Shown: one piece after another, positions 50,101 through 63,910 of the stretch
How positions within the stretch are numbered: the first letter of the stretch is position 1
Layout of the letters: every line of letters starts with the position of its first letter
DNA from: Rhodeus uyekii
Lineage: Eukaryota > Chordata > Actinopteri > Cypriniformes > Acheilognathidae
Direction: 5' to 3'
DNA length: 64,000 bases
NCBI GenBank assembly: GCA_037043235.1
Contig: JAWRVZ010000041.1
Span: 1,229,001 to 1,293,000 of the forward strand
The notes under the pieces: generated by a model
Told to the model about the DNA's origin: nothing
Seen by the model: only the letters and a program-made list of their open reading frames with translations
The model's database searches: none
Made by a program: the position numbers and the translations under genes

Positions 50101-53100
50101 GTGGAAAATAGATGGCAACAGATCACACTGTTAAGTAACTGCCTTAATATGAGGGCTGTAGTTGTGCTTGTGGCATAATGTCGTTGTGTCGTGCAGTGAA
50201 GTCGCAGTGTTTCATAGAGATTGGGTTTCTGTCAACTTGTTTTTGGAAAATTGTGCGATAAAAGCGGCTGTCAGGTAATCAGATTGCTGCATGAGCTCTA
50301 AATGTATTGCTTTGGGAACTGAAGCGAAATACTGTCAAATGGCGAGGCATGAGAGAGTCAATGTCTGACAATCTGTTTAGTGCCCTCTTTCTTTCGCTCT
50401 CTCTCGCTGTGTATGTTTTGCAGTGGGATAGCAGGAGTGTGAGCACAGTCATGCATGCTAATGGTTCTGTCCTTGCATGCTGTATTATACGGTATGTTGT
50501 GTGTGTGCAGTATTGGAGAGGGTATTTGTGTGTGTGTGTGTGTGCTGGTAAATTGAGCCATAACAATTCCCCTTGATGGGTGTAACAGCACATTGTTTGT
50601 CCTTCCAAGTTCTCTTCTCTTTTCTTCTCACTTATAATATGGAATGAAGCTTTCGACTGACTTCATCAAATTGCAATTTTTGTTGTAATTCAGTGGAACG
50701 AGTCTATGGGGGAAAAGTAAATGTAAAAATGCATTTTCCCCCCTTTTAGCCTGAGAAATAGAGGATTTGTTTATGGTTCTGAGTTAAAGACGTAGAGAGA
50801 GAGAGAGAGAGATAGTGTTGAAGGGAAGATTATCATGACAGTTTTGAATCTTACCTCCTCTTTTTGACCCAGCTTGTCCTTCTTTAGCTCTTGCGTATTA
50901 AATTTGTTCTTTCTTCTGCCCTTGGTGTCGTGTTCATATTTTCAGATTGTGTGTTTGTGCTGAATTATTGATAGCCGGTTTTGATATACGCATGTGATCG
51001 ATGTGTTCTGCAGTATATGAGGGAAATCTAAACAGCCCTTGTCTGCTAGGCTTAAACGGTGCACATGAGACCCTACAGTAAATCCTGCCTTTGTTTGTTT
51101 GATTTCTCCAGGCTTTAGTCCATCTAGAGTTGCAGGGGTTTTATTTATTTTCCTCGTTTGTGTGGCTGTTTATTGCATGTGTGTATTCCACACTCATCCT
51201 ATCCTCTGCTATATTTACACGCTCATTAATAAATCATCAAATTTAACAGAACAAGACAAGACCAGAATGTCACTATAAGCGTCTGAAATTTCACACACCA
51301 CTTCATGTTAACAGCGGAGAGTATCACCACAAAACCTCACTTTTTAGACAAGCTGTTCATATTTTGGATAAAATGTTCATAAGAATGCTTTCGTCCGAAA
51401 TAGACGCACAACCATCCATGTTGCACAGGCGGAAAGTGTTGTTGTTTTTTTCATCTGTGAAGAAGCCTTTGGTTTCAAGTGCTTTAGATACAGATTAGAA
51501 GAAGGATTGAGATTAGCCCAGTTCTTCGGGAGATGAAAATCAATCCTGCAAAGCCAGAAACAACAAAAAAATCCATCCGTCTGTCCTCCCCTTCCTTCCT
51601 CCTTCACGTGGTCGTTGATTTTCTTTGGGTGCGCTGGAGTGTGTCAAAACCTCAGCATGAAAAATGTAGCAGGGAGGGTGAAAAGATCTCTGTAGTTTTT
51701 TGGCACACATTTAGGTGATTAATTACTGCACAGCTGAAGTGTACAGATATGTGTATAATAGCAGAGACATTTGTTGAACTGCATATATAATGTATGGCAA
51801 TTCTGGAAATCCAAGTAACGCCGTTGAATTATTTATTGAGTTGTATAGCTCTATAACCCAACTCCGTCCACCCTGCGTGGTTTGGAATCCCAGACCCGTT
51901 TGGGAACCAGCGGGCCGAGGCCATTAATAACTCATAAACGCATTCGTAATTTTACCCCGCCCTTGTACAGTTCCGCTTGAACGATGGAATTAATCTCGAG
52001 AAAGTCATTGTGCCGGAGTCGTTGGGCTAGATTGACGACGTGGCTTCAAATGCACAGACGAATGAATGGATGGATGAATGAATGATACATATGGTCTGGA
52101 GAAAAGAACGGATATGAGAGGCTGTCGGATTTCTTTCTATTCTTTTTCATGACCAAATACATCTTATCTAAGTGAATTTGGAGCCAGAGAGACTGCTATA
52201 GTTTACAGTGTTCCAAGTGTGCTGATATTTCATACTTTCTTTAACTGGAGGCCCTGTGAACATTCAGAAAACAACTTAAATATAAAGCAAATAAGTCTTA
52301 AAACACATTATTTCAGGATACCTAAAAGCTAGAATTTTAGATATCCTACATAAAATTTAATTATGTTATCAAACTTTTTTGCATAATTTGTAGAAAAAAA
52401 ACAGCTTGATTGAAAGTGACTTTTTTGTAGCCTAAACAAGTGCATGTTTTGAGAAAATGTTTAGGATTTGTTTGTTGTGGTGAAACGATGCCACGACTTG
52501 TGGGACAGTTTTTGAAACATTTAACATTTATAAATAATTTTCTCATAAATGTTTAAATGGTTTATGATTATTTCAGACTTTGTTTAGATAATCATAATTT
52601 TAAGCTTTTAATAATTCATATTTTTATGATGGATTTTCATATTTTAATATTGAAAGACTGAGTCCGGGACAATCTAGGAGAGTAGTATAGTTTTAAATGT
52701 TAGATATAGCAAGTAGTGCTCCCATAGTGCAGAGGTTATTTAATTACTTAAGCAAGAAAAGGTGAAATATTCCTGCAAGAAGTCCACACGATTTGACCCT
52801 CAAGGAAGAAAACACTGAGGCACTTAAACTAATTTGCTTGGTCAATGGAAAGAAACTCGTAGAAGGACGTGTTGGTGTGGAACTTTTTTAAGGAATTGAA
52901 CATCCAAAACTGACTTTTTAAATCATAAAATGAGTATTGTGTAGTCAAGATTTTTTTAAGTGTATTAAAATTATACGTGTATTAAAATTTTCTTTCTCTC
53001 TAATGATTTCACAGAAAACACCATGTTACTTTTTCATTGCCCACAAGGACGTTGCACGGTGGGGTGTTTGGGAAACAAGTCCCAGTTACTCACTGTCAAT

Positions 53101-54304
53101 ATTTGTTCTGGCTCCTGCACACGAGCAGTAATGGCTAAAGCTAGCCTTGCTAACGCTTCAGGGCATTGGCGTTGGAGTTGCTGTCAAAGGTTTGGTTGCT
53201 TATGCGCTTGTTTGTTTTGGATGGTGGGATAATCTAACCCTGATGTACATGGTTTAGACTGTGTCAGTGATGTCGGGCAGAGTGACGCCCACATTTCAGA
53301 TGGCTTATGGTTGTGAGTTGTGAGTACACTTCTCTCTCTCTCTTTTTCTGGCACCATTTTCCAGCTAGCCTTTTTAGCCATGTGGCGCTTAGTTTTTGAG
53401 ATGAGACACTCAATCAGACAAGTGCTCTTTAATTAGAAACGAAAAGATCATCTGCACGTTTAAATGATGCAGATGCTAATCTAGCAATCTGCTAGGTTAC
53501 ATGTGTCGAATGGCTGACCTTTGCCCTTGTTCCTTCAGTCTGAATGCTGGAGAAACTTGTAAATAGTTGATGCTAGCCGTGTGAACAATGTGGCGGCTAA
53601 ATACAATGTCAAATCAAATTGCAAGTCCTGAATAAATGAATACAACACTGACAGAGGACCAAATAATTGAACACAAGCGCTAAGTTTTTGCTGGAATGCA
53701 ATGAATGTAATGAAATCCCACCACAATCACATGGTCACAGAATAGATTAGGCCTTTTTTAGAGTGCTTTTGTTTTGAATTGTGCTGTTCTTTTAATTGAT
53801 TTCTACTTTTATTTTAAATGCAATAGAGAGATGCCACTTCTCACTTTTTTTTAGTGTCTTGCACATGAACAGTTTTCAACTTTCTCTGCCATTGATGGAA
53901 ATTTTTGGCTTTTAGCGTTTTCACTGTTATATGGTAGATACGGTAAAATGCAGCGATCATCAACATTAAACCGCATATAAATCAAAACTGTCTAATGTTA
54001 CAGAATTAACTGTAATTGACTCGATCTTCTCTGTCTATATGATGTCTATGTCTTGATCATGTGTTAATGCATTAAGCTAGAACTAAACTGTTTCCCCCCT
54101 CGTTGTTTAAAATCAGAGGCTCTGTTCTTTGTTTTGATATACTGCATATTCAGATATTCATACCTCAAAATATGGTGGAGGCCATGACATTTTTGTTGTG
54201 AAAAGACATTAAGGTGTTAAAACTTGCCGTACTTGATTCCTACTTCAGTTAATGTGGTTACATGTGTTCACATTTATACAGAAAATAGGTCTCACTTACT
54301 AATA

Positions 54305-55300
54305 CAGTAATACCTTGAGATACGAGCATAATCCATTCCAGGGCGGAGCTCGTAACTCGAATTGCTCGTATCTAGAATCATGTTTTCCCATAAGAAATAA
54401 TCAAAAACAAATTAATTTGTTCCAGATCCGTAACAATGGAAGAAAACATGTTTTTTATTGGTATAGACACACACTAACACATAATTATAGTACATGTATA
54501 CAGTATAAGAATTCGTGTGATATCAAATAAAATGTGGTTTTAATTATACGTTTTTACAGACAGTAGACAGACAGTAGTGGCAGGTGCGGAGGACGGAGGG
54601 AAGGGGTTGGTACATTGACACTTGATAACACGAACACTACATAACTTACGTAAACTTTTTTGTAACTTTTCTATTTTCTATTATTGTTTTGCTTCTTTTC
54701 TTCCCTTTTTCGCCTGACTACCCTCACTTTCACTTGGCGCAGACCTTTTAACGCAATACCTATCGAGGGAGATTTGTTTCTGTCTCCCTTTAAAAATAAG
54801 TAAGGCACGCATCGTCAAAAAGCGCCGAAGCACGACCAGTAGACGATTTATCAGGGTGTTTCTTTTAAATGCTGAGCTCTTGCAACACCTGCGTATCGTC
54901 TGTAGATCGATCAGTCTACAAACTCCTCAGTCCACAGTTCCTCCTGCTGCTCCTGCTGCTAGATCACTCACGTGGCACCGCGCCCATATTTATCGGCAAT
55001 TTCATGCTTCATTTCTATGGTCATCATGCTCTTGTTCTTCTCACTACCATCCTTGATCACTCACTTTCTTAGAGCTCATCGCTAATATGAAGAATAATGA
55101 ACAAAATGGAGAGAAAATCAGCTACTCGCAGGCGACGCGTAAAGAAGTCAGTGAACACTGAAGTGAATGTGCGTCTGCGTCAGTACGTGTGCTCGTATCT
55201 CGAAAATGTACTCGTATCTAGAAGCAAAAATCTGCCCGAAGACTTGCTCGTATCTTAGAATACTCATATGTAGAGACGCTCGTATCTCGAGGTATTACTG
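54305..55300. mobile_element. Tigger/pogo-like element, family C copy 2, inside the pcdh17 intron
   Basis: It has the same ends as the 34358-35339 copy (CAGTAATACCTTGAG and CTCGAGGTATTACTG) with TA on both sides (54303-54304 and 55301-55302). The copies are homologous and collinear, but this one carries about 115 bp around 54759-54876 that copy 1 lacks and has lost the left arm of the palindrome. The transposase start on the minus strand is frameshifted a few codons after MSSKKV. Both copies are non-autonomous. Confidence 0.85.
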
Positions 55301-57297
55301 TAATTGGATGGATTATTCAAATCTATATGTACAGAATCTTTTGAGAAAATGTCCTCCTAATTCACAACGCATGCACACACACTAATGAATTTGTTCTTAA
55401 CTTTGTTCCCGTGTTAATGAATGTAGAACATTCCAAGTCTTTCCTTTCCTCTTCTCTTGTATTCTATTCTTCCCTGTACAGCATTTTGTTAATCTCAGCA
55501 GTCACGTTCTCTAAAGATGTGTAATTTTTTACATCCATGTGGTTTTGGTTAATTTGTTCCTACATTTATTCTTTTTGTCAATTTAAAATAAAGGTTAGTA
55601 CGAAAGAGACCCAATATTCAAACCACTACTGAACAGCAAACCACGACTCACACTTTTTCAATAAATGTGGTTGTCAAATCCAGCTTTTATAGCTACAGAA
55701 ACAGCAACTTGCTTCTAAATTCTACACTCAATCAAATCGAACAGATCGTTTTCTCTTCGTCTTCACGGCAAAAACACACACAGCTGTCGGTTGAGGCGCG
55801 TTTGGCCACAGGGAAGCGAGTCCTCGCAGCTCTCTGCTGCGTCCTTTCTCTATGTGTCAGAAATCATGGAGCATTGTTCAATCACAAGCTGCGCTTTCAA
55901 GCACCATCTCTCCTTTTATTATTTGCAGATTGCGTCAGTTCCCCCTGCAGGGCCACTCTAGACCCCAAAGGGTTCTTGGGATACTTCCCATGGGGGTACT
56001 TCTGTTAAACTGCTTAAATGGCAGTTTCCACTTCAGGATGTTTGTTTGTGTCTCTTTTTATTTACTTCTTTCATTCTCTTCTTTTCCTCTTGTTTATTTA
56101 TCAAAAGACAAAGTTCCCACATTAACATTAAGATTCACAGAGCACACGTCTGGGAATTGACATGTAGATATTGTAGAAGGTAACAATAAAAACGGCATCC
56201 CGCTTCAAAGTCAAACGATGTGGAACATGTTTTATTAAGTGTTGGCAGTTGTCCAATGAACAGATCTTTTTTCTTTCAACAGATGTTTTCTCAGGTACAT
56301 TATCACACTGGGAATTGTGGCCGTTTTTATGGGAAATAAAGGGAGAACGGTGAGATGGATCCACTTAACTTCCCTACCTTCCCCCTTTTTCTCGCATTAA
56401 AACATGTCGTTTTACAATTTGAAGAACTCTTTGCATATCTCCAACTGACATGTTGCTGGTTGCAATAAATGATGTCAGAGAAAATAGGTAATTAAAGATT
56501 TCCCGGTAGCATAAACAATACATTTGCATTTGAGTTCTCGTCCGCCTCAGGGTGATGTTCGAACAAGTCCTTCGTACTCCTCTTGTATCTTATTCCTCAT
56601 GCTATCCACTAGCTTTAGTGAAATACCTAAAGATAGATCCTGGCTCTAGGCCTGTCTTTCCAGTGAAGTGTTGGGCACAGAGAGATGGCTCTCTTTCGAG
56701 ATATCGGATTGCCATGTGACAGGACCTGCTGGTAACATAAAACCTGCATCTGTGGCCCAGTCAAGTTTAATGAGTGAGCTTGTCAGCACTCATGTTTTGT
56801 ACACAATCTTATCTGTCTACAGTTACATCTTTTCACCTGCAGCCCTGCACGGTTGGACACTTAAAAGAACAGCACCAGGAGAAAATGGCTGGCGGTTTTT
56901 ATGAGGCTCTTATTTCTGTTTGTTTTTCTTAATCCTAGTAAATACAATGTGAAAATGCTTGACTGACAAAAACCTTCTCTCTCTGTTTATGGTTATTTTC
57001 TTCTGTCTGTTTATTTTATCCCTGTCTCTGTCTGTGAGGGTGATGCCCACTCCTGTATGCTTGGGTTCAATAATGCTGCCTTCAAGCAGACATACAATAA
57101 GAGATATTTATAAGGTGACAGGTGACAGGGTTCTCATAGGAAAATGAATGGGAGAAATGACAATGCTTATTATGGTGGCAGCAGAAATGGAAGTTCTGCC
57201 ATTTTATTATTTGCCTTAGAACACCAGTTCACCTTAGCCATATAAGTCAGAATTAATTTGCTCATTTAAAATATAATCTTAAAAACAATTTCCTCAT

Positions 57298-57460
57298 TCA
57301 TTTACATTTCTGCATTTTGCAGACGTTTTTATCCAAAGCGACTTGCGTTGCATTCAAGATACACATTGGCATTCTAATCAGTTCTTGCTTTCCCTGGGAG
57401 TCGAACCCATGACCTTGGTGTTGCAAGCACCACGTACTATTGTTTGAGCTACAGGAAAGA
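57298..57460 (-). mobile_element. HAmo-type tRNA-derived SINE
   Basis: Read on the minus strand it has an A-box-like TAGCTCAAACA, a B-box GGTCATGGGTTCGACTCCC, the body CAGGGAAAGCAAGAACTGAT, and the tail AAGTCGCTTTGGATAAAAAC ending in AATGTAAA. This order is that of the cyprinid HAmo SINE. It is the best-preserved copy in the window. Confidence 0.8.
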
Positions 57461-58344
57461 CTAATTCAAGTAGAAAGCTGTACTTAAAAAGAAACGAACA
57501 AGGTCTTATTTAATTTTACATTTTGTGTACTCTTCATACAGCAATTAAGCTTGCTAAAAAGATTCTTAAAAATTAATCAATTATAATTTAGTTTATGATA
57601 GTTGGCTAATTTTTGAGGTGACAGACTTGTGTGACAAGTTACAAGATGCTGGTATATTATGAAACATTGTCTTTTACATAGAACTCAGGAAATGTTGAAC
57701 TTTTCATGATTGTTTATCAGTTTCGCATAGTAGACAAATGCAAGGTTTCTGAAAGTAGATTGTAAATCAATGCCGTACTCGAGTATCTGTATTGTATCAC
57801 AGCACTTAAACACCAGACTAAAGATTACCTTATAGCCTTCCACTTATATTTACCAAAACAGTCAATCAAAACATGCTCAGGTTACAAGCAAATATCGAAA
57901 TGAATGTCTTGAAGGCCACCCCATCTTCCGTCTTTAAGAGAATCATCATCGGCGCCCTTTTAAAGTTAGATCAATCCACAGTCTCTGCACGATTGATTGA
58001 TCCAAAGAGTGAGAGGTTCATAAAGGGCCGGTCCAGTCTGAGAGTTGTTTTCTACAAGACCACTAACACACTCTGAGCTGATAATTACAGCCTTGCTTTC
58101 ACTTACATGCTCTTGTCATTTCACATCAGAGGTGCAATGGCTCATGTCGCTGACAACTAAATCCAAATTTCTGACGATTAGATTATCTTGTCACCATAGC
58201 AAACTTCACACCTTATGTCAATTGATTTGTTAATAAACGAAGTGGTGCTCTCAAAATCCGTTGCCTCCATTCTGAGCCGGATCTAAGGTCAGTGAATATT
58301 CAGGGTTTAGAGATGTGAATGCCTTTCTGGCTGGTTGTTTTTAA

Positions 58345-58571
58345 AGAGATAGTTCACCTAAAAATGAAAATTCGGCCATTATTTATACATTAGTTCAAAC
58401 CTGTATGCATTTCTTTCTTCTATTGAACACAAATTAAGATGCTTTGAAAAATGTCCCATCTGTCAATACAATAAAAGTCAACCTCTTTGACTTTCACTGA
58501 ATGGGCAAACACGGTTTATGCATTCAAAATATCTTCTTTTCGAACAACACGAGGGTGAGTTTATGAGATAA
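58345..58571 (+). repeat. Cyprinid MITE-like repeat, second copy
   Basis: It starts AGAGATAGTTCACCTAAAAA, continues AAACCTGTATGCATTTCTTT and TGAACACAAATTAAGATG, and closes AATATCTTCTTTTCGAAC and GAGGGTGAGTTTATGA. The two halves are inverted versions of each other, as in this family; the outermost right end is missing. Confidence 0.65.
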
Positions 58572-58671
58572 ATACAGTAACAAGCACAACAGTAAATTGG
58601 AAGGGTGAAATACCATTTCTGGATTTGAAATTGGTAAGGTTTATCGTAATAATGTAAATAATCTTTACAGA

Positions 58672-58760
58672 TTGCAGGTTCGATTCCCAGGGAAAGCAAG
58701 AACTAATTAGAATGTCAATGTGTTCCTGGATAAAAGCTTCTGCCAAATGTATAAATGTAA
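58672..58760 (+). mobile_element. HAmo-type SINE, 5'-truncated
   Basis: It starts at the B-box (GGTTCGATTCCCAGGGAAAG), continues with the same body as the 57.3-kb copy (CAAGAACTAATTAGAATG), and ends in GGATAAAAGCTTCTGCCAAA and AATGTAA. The A-box half is missing. Confidence 0.7.
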
Positions 58761-60279
58761 TACAACAGGTTTTCAAGAACCGCAAATGTCCTGGCTTGAA
58801 TTAAAGTTTGCCATCAAAACCCTGGAGCACATCTCTATATTTTGATGTCTCCAAGACTGTAAAACATATTGAATTTCTTTGGTGTTGTCTGCAGAACATA
58901 ACACTGAGTTCTAATTTATACAAGCTTCAATAATGATATTGTAATTCATACCGATTGTCAAAAGTCTGTCTTGTCTTAATTATAGAACATAATTACAGGC
59001 CTAAATGGATTTAATTGTTATAAATATGATCAGATACGAAAACCAAAAAAGACAAAAGAATGAAATCCAAGCCAGAATCCCACCTTTAGTGCCACCATTA
59101 TGAGAAATCCAAAGCAGAAGTCTGTATTTTCATAACAAACAAAAGGTATAGCAAAGCCAAAGTGGCAGTCACATTCAAAAGAACAAACAAAAACTATACT
59201 CGCATGGAATTTTATTCAGAACTGTTGGGAAGGTGAAAGGAGTAGTCAATCATTCTTCTTTATAGGAAGAAACGATTGGAGGGCAGAAAGGAGAGAGAAA
59301 TCTATTGACTCAGATCCTTTAGCTCCCTCAATCTCCCGTTTGAAGGTGGAAACTTAAGCGCGTTTGAAGGCAAGGTCGGCAGAGTTTATAGCTTTAGATT
59401 ATGCAATTGTTTCTTCAGGGGTTTGCTGATTAATTCCATACTCTTGCTGACAGGTTCTTAATGCACAGTGGACAGGGCTGCAGCGGGACGTTCTGACAGC
59501 ATTGCATTAAGCAAACCATGCTTTTCTCAATTTATACGCTCACATAAAGAGAGATGCACGTAGCTGACCCTGAGAGAAATGGAAATGGAAAGAGAGAGAG
59601 TCACCTTGAAGTGAAAGACAATTGTTCTGAGCGCTGCCACAACAGTAATGCGTGCAGGCTTTTATGTGCGAACGTGTGTGTGTTTTTGTGTGCGAGGCAT
59701 CTCTTTCTAGAGTTGTTTGGAGAGCAGTCTAGCGGCTTAACAATGCTTTCTTTCATTACTATGTTGAATCATATTATATATTTAATTTTCTGCTTTGCTT
59801 ATGAATTGTTTATCATCTCCCCATGACCTAAATTCGAGGCTCTGTTGCTCTGTTGAGTCATTTGGCAACATTTTAATCTTTATCAAAGCATGTTGGATTG
59901 CAGTGGAAGGCTGCTGCGCTAATGAATGGAGTATAATGGCGTCTGGTCTCACAGTTTCTGGATCCTATGCCTGGCTCATGGGAACCGCTTTACGTGATCT
60001 TTGGTCTGGTATAGATTATATCATGTGTTTGTAAAAGAAAGATGTGTTGAAGTGGTATGCTGTAAACTAATTTGAGAAGAGATCTGAAACGCTTTCGCTT
60101 AGCTCGTTTCCAGAATGCTCCGGGAGAGGAGATGTTTAACCACCACCCTTTCATTATGCATCTCAAAAATCTGTAGGTAGTTTGGCGTTTTGTAATTAGT
60201 GGTGCTTGCTCCAAGGCTCATGTCATCGTTGATGCTTAGGGATTTGAACAGACCATGAGAACTATATCTCAGCATAGAT

Positions 60280-61520
60280 ATGCTCCCCTGAAACACCTTA
60301 GCAGCCACCCCAGAACTACCTCAAAATCTCATACTTCCAAACTAGAATACATATTTACTAAGCGTTCTCTGAATCAGGGTTTTGGGGGTTTTACCAATCA
60401 CTGGGAGCAGTATCGATCAAAACCGATTACCAATATCGATCACTGAAACCCCACTGGGGTTATTTAGGTATTCTTAACAACAATGTATTTAAAATATAAA
60501 ATAATAAAGAGATGAGAAAGTATCGTAAATTGACAACTCTTTATCAACATATATGATCAACATATTCCATTCCCTCACATAGAGGTGATTAAGAACAGTT
60601 TAGAGCTGAACATTGCTGTGAAATAAATGACTAAAATAAAAAACAGAACAGTTTTTTTTATGAACAAAAAGTAATCAAATGTAAAACCACTGCTTCGTCT
60701 TCACTGTATAAGATAAATATAGATTAATCCTACTAAATCTACTTAAGTGCAGTCTTTATCTTTTATCATTTGATTAACAAAAATGACACAGACGGCAGCA
60801 GGAATATTAGGCTACTATCACTTTTTGACCTAATACACAGATCCAATATACTGTTACACATGCGACTTAATTCGCAACTGTTTTTGTTCTCTTAACTCAG
60901 TGTTTAAGCGAATACTCACCAATTCAATGTTCATTTTGCTTGTCCATGCTTCAGTCCATTTCGGAGCATGTGCACAAAAAGCCGGCTGGTGAACAGTATC
61001 TCTTTCGCAGCTTAAATAACTCTTTTTATATTCGAGCACATCCTGCAGTTTATCAATAGTATACTGCGTTTTATGAATTTTTTTTATCGCCCAATAATAG
61101 TTTTAACTAGTTCGATCGGTGCCCTCTATAAAGGCCGATCAGAAGAGCTGATCTGTTGCAAACTTGCGAGACAATTTTTATTTCCATGCGCAATAAATTT
61201 GCAGCATCTTTACAGAAAGTGGAGACATTGTAATGACAGAAACATTGCAAAAGTATTGTCCTTTTCAGATACCTGGTAGAACTGCCAGACCGGTGAATCT
61301 AGAGAAGCAATTTTAACTGTGTCTCGCGAGTATGCAGCAGATCAGTTCTTCTCTCTACATCATTATCACCAATGAATGGTGCCTGGTCAATCGCAGAACC
61401 TGTACTATCATCCCCCAAAACACAAAAGTAACACTTTAGCAGCCACCTAAAACACCCTAGCAACCACCCCACCCTAGAAACCATCTCAAAATCCCCTAGC
61501 AACCCCACAGAATGCCCTAT
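60280..61520. repeat. Cyprinid CCTAGCAACC-type minisatellite patches in the pcdh17 intron
   Basis: At 60285-60330 (AAACACCTTAGCAGCCACCC) and 61435-61515 (CACCCTAGCAACCACCCC and CCCCTAGCAACCCC) the same motif family as at 4.2 kb recurs, in the opposite orientation. The sequence between the patches is unclassified. Confidence 0.55.
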
Positions 61521-62489
61521 CAATCAGCCAAAAGCACACAAGCAACCAATTCGAAACATGGCAGCAGCTTTTGCACAGGTAAGCAATACTTACATTTTCT
61601 GAAAAAAATAAAAATTTGGTTCTATATATAGCTTTTGTGGCAGTATATGTCATTTGCAAGTTGACAGAAAGTGTGCGTTTAAAGAAAAAGTGGGAACATG
61701 AATGTTTTCAAGGTCAACAGCTACACTATGTCCCTCTTTCTTATCTCATTCGAAACTGCTACTAATTAATCTTTTTCTGTTGACGGATTACAGGGTTGAG
61801 GTCTGGAGCGTTTAAGAGCCAATCAGAGATTAACACCTCGCCTCTCATCTCCTGCAGTCCTTTAAGTACTGTGTTGGACATAACATACTCTGAATTGAGT
61901 TTTCTCCTCCATTACTTTGTTTTCAAGCCGCCTAGTTATTTAATACATTTTTTTAAACCGATTTCACACGGCGGCCTGACGGTCTGTGGAGATTGGTCCT
62001 GCGTGACGGTGGGAAGCGGTTTGGCGTGAAACGGCCTCTATTTTGAGAAAGCGTGTGAACTGCTGTGTTAGGAATTTCAGGGAGAAGGGGAGGAGAAAAG
62101 CGATATTTCATTCCCAGAGGCTGAACATGTCACAGATGCAGTTCGGTGATACCAACACAACGGTCTAGTGCCACAGCCAGCGTCCCATTTTAAACTTCTC
62201 ATCTTCTTTGAAGAAAAAAGCTTCCATTAACAATAGCTGTGCTCATAAAAGCATGCTCGTATGAGAGATGAGAGACCAGCTCATATACTCATCACTGCGC
62301 ATTGATGCATTAGTATTTTCAGCATTCAGAGCTCTGAGAGGATTGCACATAAATAATCCATCATTTCTCTTTAAGAGATGAGGTTCGTTCATTCACATCA
62401 GACTTCCTGATAAGTGCATAAGATTCCTTAATAGACACAACAACGTGTGTCTGATAACACAATGCTAATTCTGACAATCATGCATATAT

Positions 62490-62497
62490 ATTAATCT

Positions 62498-62541
<44 letters not shown>

Positions 62542-62549
62542 AGATTAAT
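62490..62549. repeat. 60-bp perfect palindrome with TA core
   Basis: ATTAATCTTACTATATATAT at the left is the exact complement, inverted, of the right end ATATAGTAAGATTAAT, centred at 62519/62520 on an alternating TA run of roughly 38 bases. Confidence 0.92.
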
Positions 62550-63829
62550 AAGTTAAGTATATTTATGTATGTATATATAATAAACATATGTATATGTATA
62601 CACGGTAGAGATACAGTAATTTAATTAATTACAGTAATTTACTTATTTAATTAACATCTTAAGATCTTTTGAGAAAATACATTTTTAATAAGAATATGTA
62701 TTGCATGTATTATTTTTATATAATTTATAATTTATTTTTTATTTATTTACTTATGCATTTACTTGGATCAAACTTACTTTTAATAATTATTAAATACAAT
62801 AATGCCGATTATGCAGTTCACCTTGAATACAGGTATACATTTGAAAACATTTTTATTTTATTTTTTACATTGAAATATCAAACCTGAAGCAAAGGTTGAG
62901 AAACACTAATTTAGCTAGTTTCTTGCATACACACAGACACCCACGTTCCAAAGGCCAAACGCAGCATGACACCTGGGGGCGGCTTAGGCAAAGCTGATGA
63001 TAGCCTCAGCTCCCAAATCACTAACAGGTGGTCAAAGACTGGGCTGTTCTCACCGTCTGAGAACTGCATGGGGTGTTTTTCAGTGGATGTCTTTCCTAAG
63101 GAAAGATTAAGAGGTCTTTGACCTGGTGCACACTAGTTTTAACAGCTTCTTTAGCAGAGTTAAACCTATTGGTGAGAGCTGTAAAGCTATTGGCAGAGGG
63201 GTTATCGTGCTTAAATAGGTTTAGTTTGGCGTGTGCGTTATCTGTTTTACGTTTGAAAGACAACCAAGTGTCGTTACCTCAGCTCAACTCCGGATCCAAC
63301 TTCCAGCACGCTCCCAGATGCAGCCTCTCAGATACTTATCCAGCGATAATTTGATCTCCTGCGTCGAGGCCGGAGAATCCCGACCACAGCTCCATTTAAG
63401 TTCCCAGCTCCAGCCTTTTAACAGCGAGCAGATAGGGCCCATATCGAGGGACGACGTCTAGTTGGATGTGTTTTGTGGTCTGGCTTGAAGTTTTCAAAAG
63501 GCCTCCGTTCCGTAAAATGGAAAAAGTAATAACCTAGGCTCCAGCAAGAGGGAGAATTGCTTTGTGCACATCTCACAAACATACTTTGTAAAAGTTTGAT
63601 GTACAAGTTGTGCAGTTGTAGGGCTTAGATTACAGTTTGTCTCACAGTCTCGTTTTCGTGTCAGTCCTCATTGTCTTTAATCGGGAGATATGTTTGGGAA
63701 GAAGCAGGTTGATATAGTTAGCTGCTAAGAAGTGTATTGATTTTTTTTTTGTTCTGTATTTTCTGTTCTTTCTCTGCATGCATTATATTTGTTAGTACCT
63801 TTCAGTTAAAAGTCATGCAGAGTTCGCCT

Positions 63830-63910
63830 CTTCCCTCAGCTAGTTGCTCAAAAAGTAGAGCATGGTGCTAGCTAAGTCATGAGTTTGATTCCCTGGAAAT
63901 GTGGGAAGTT
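63830..63910 (+). mobile_element. HAmo-type SINE, 5' half
   Basis: It carries TAGTTGCTCA and GTAGAGCATGGTGCTAGC, then a B-box-like GAGTTTGATTCCCTGGAAA. The characteristic tail is not found before the window end at 64000. Confidence 0.55.
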
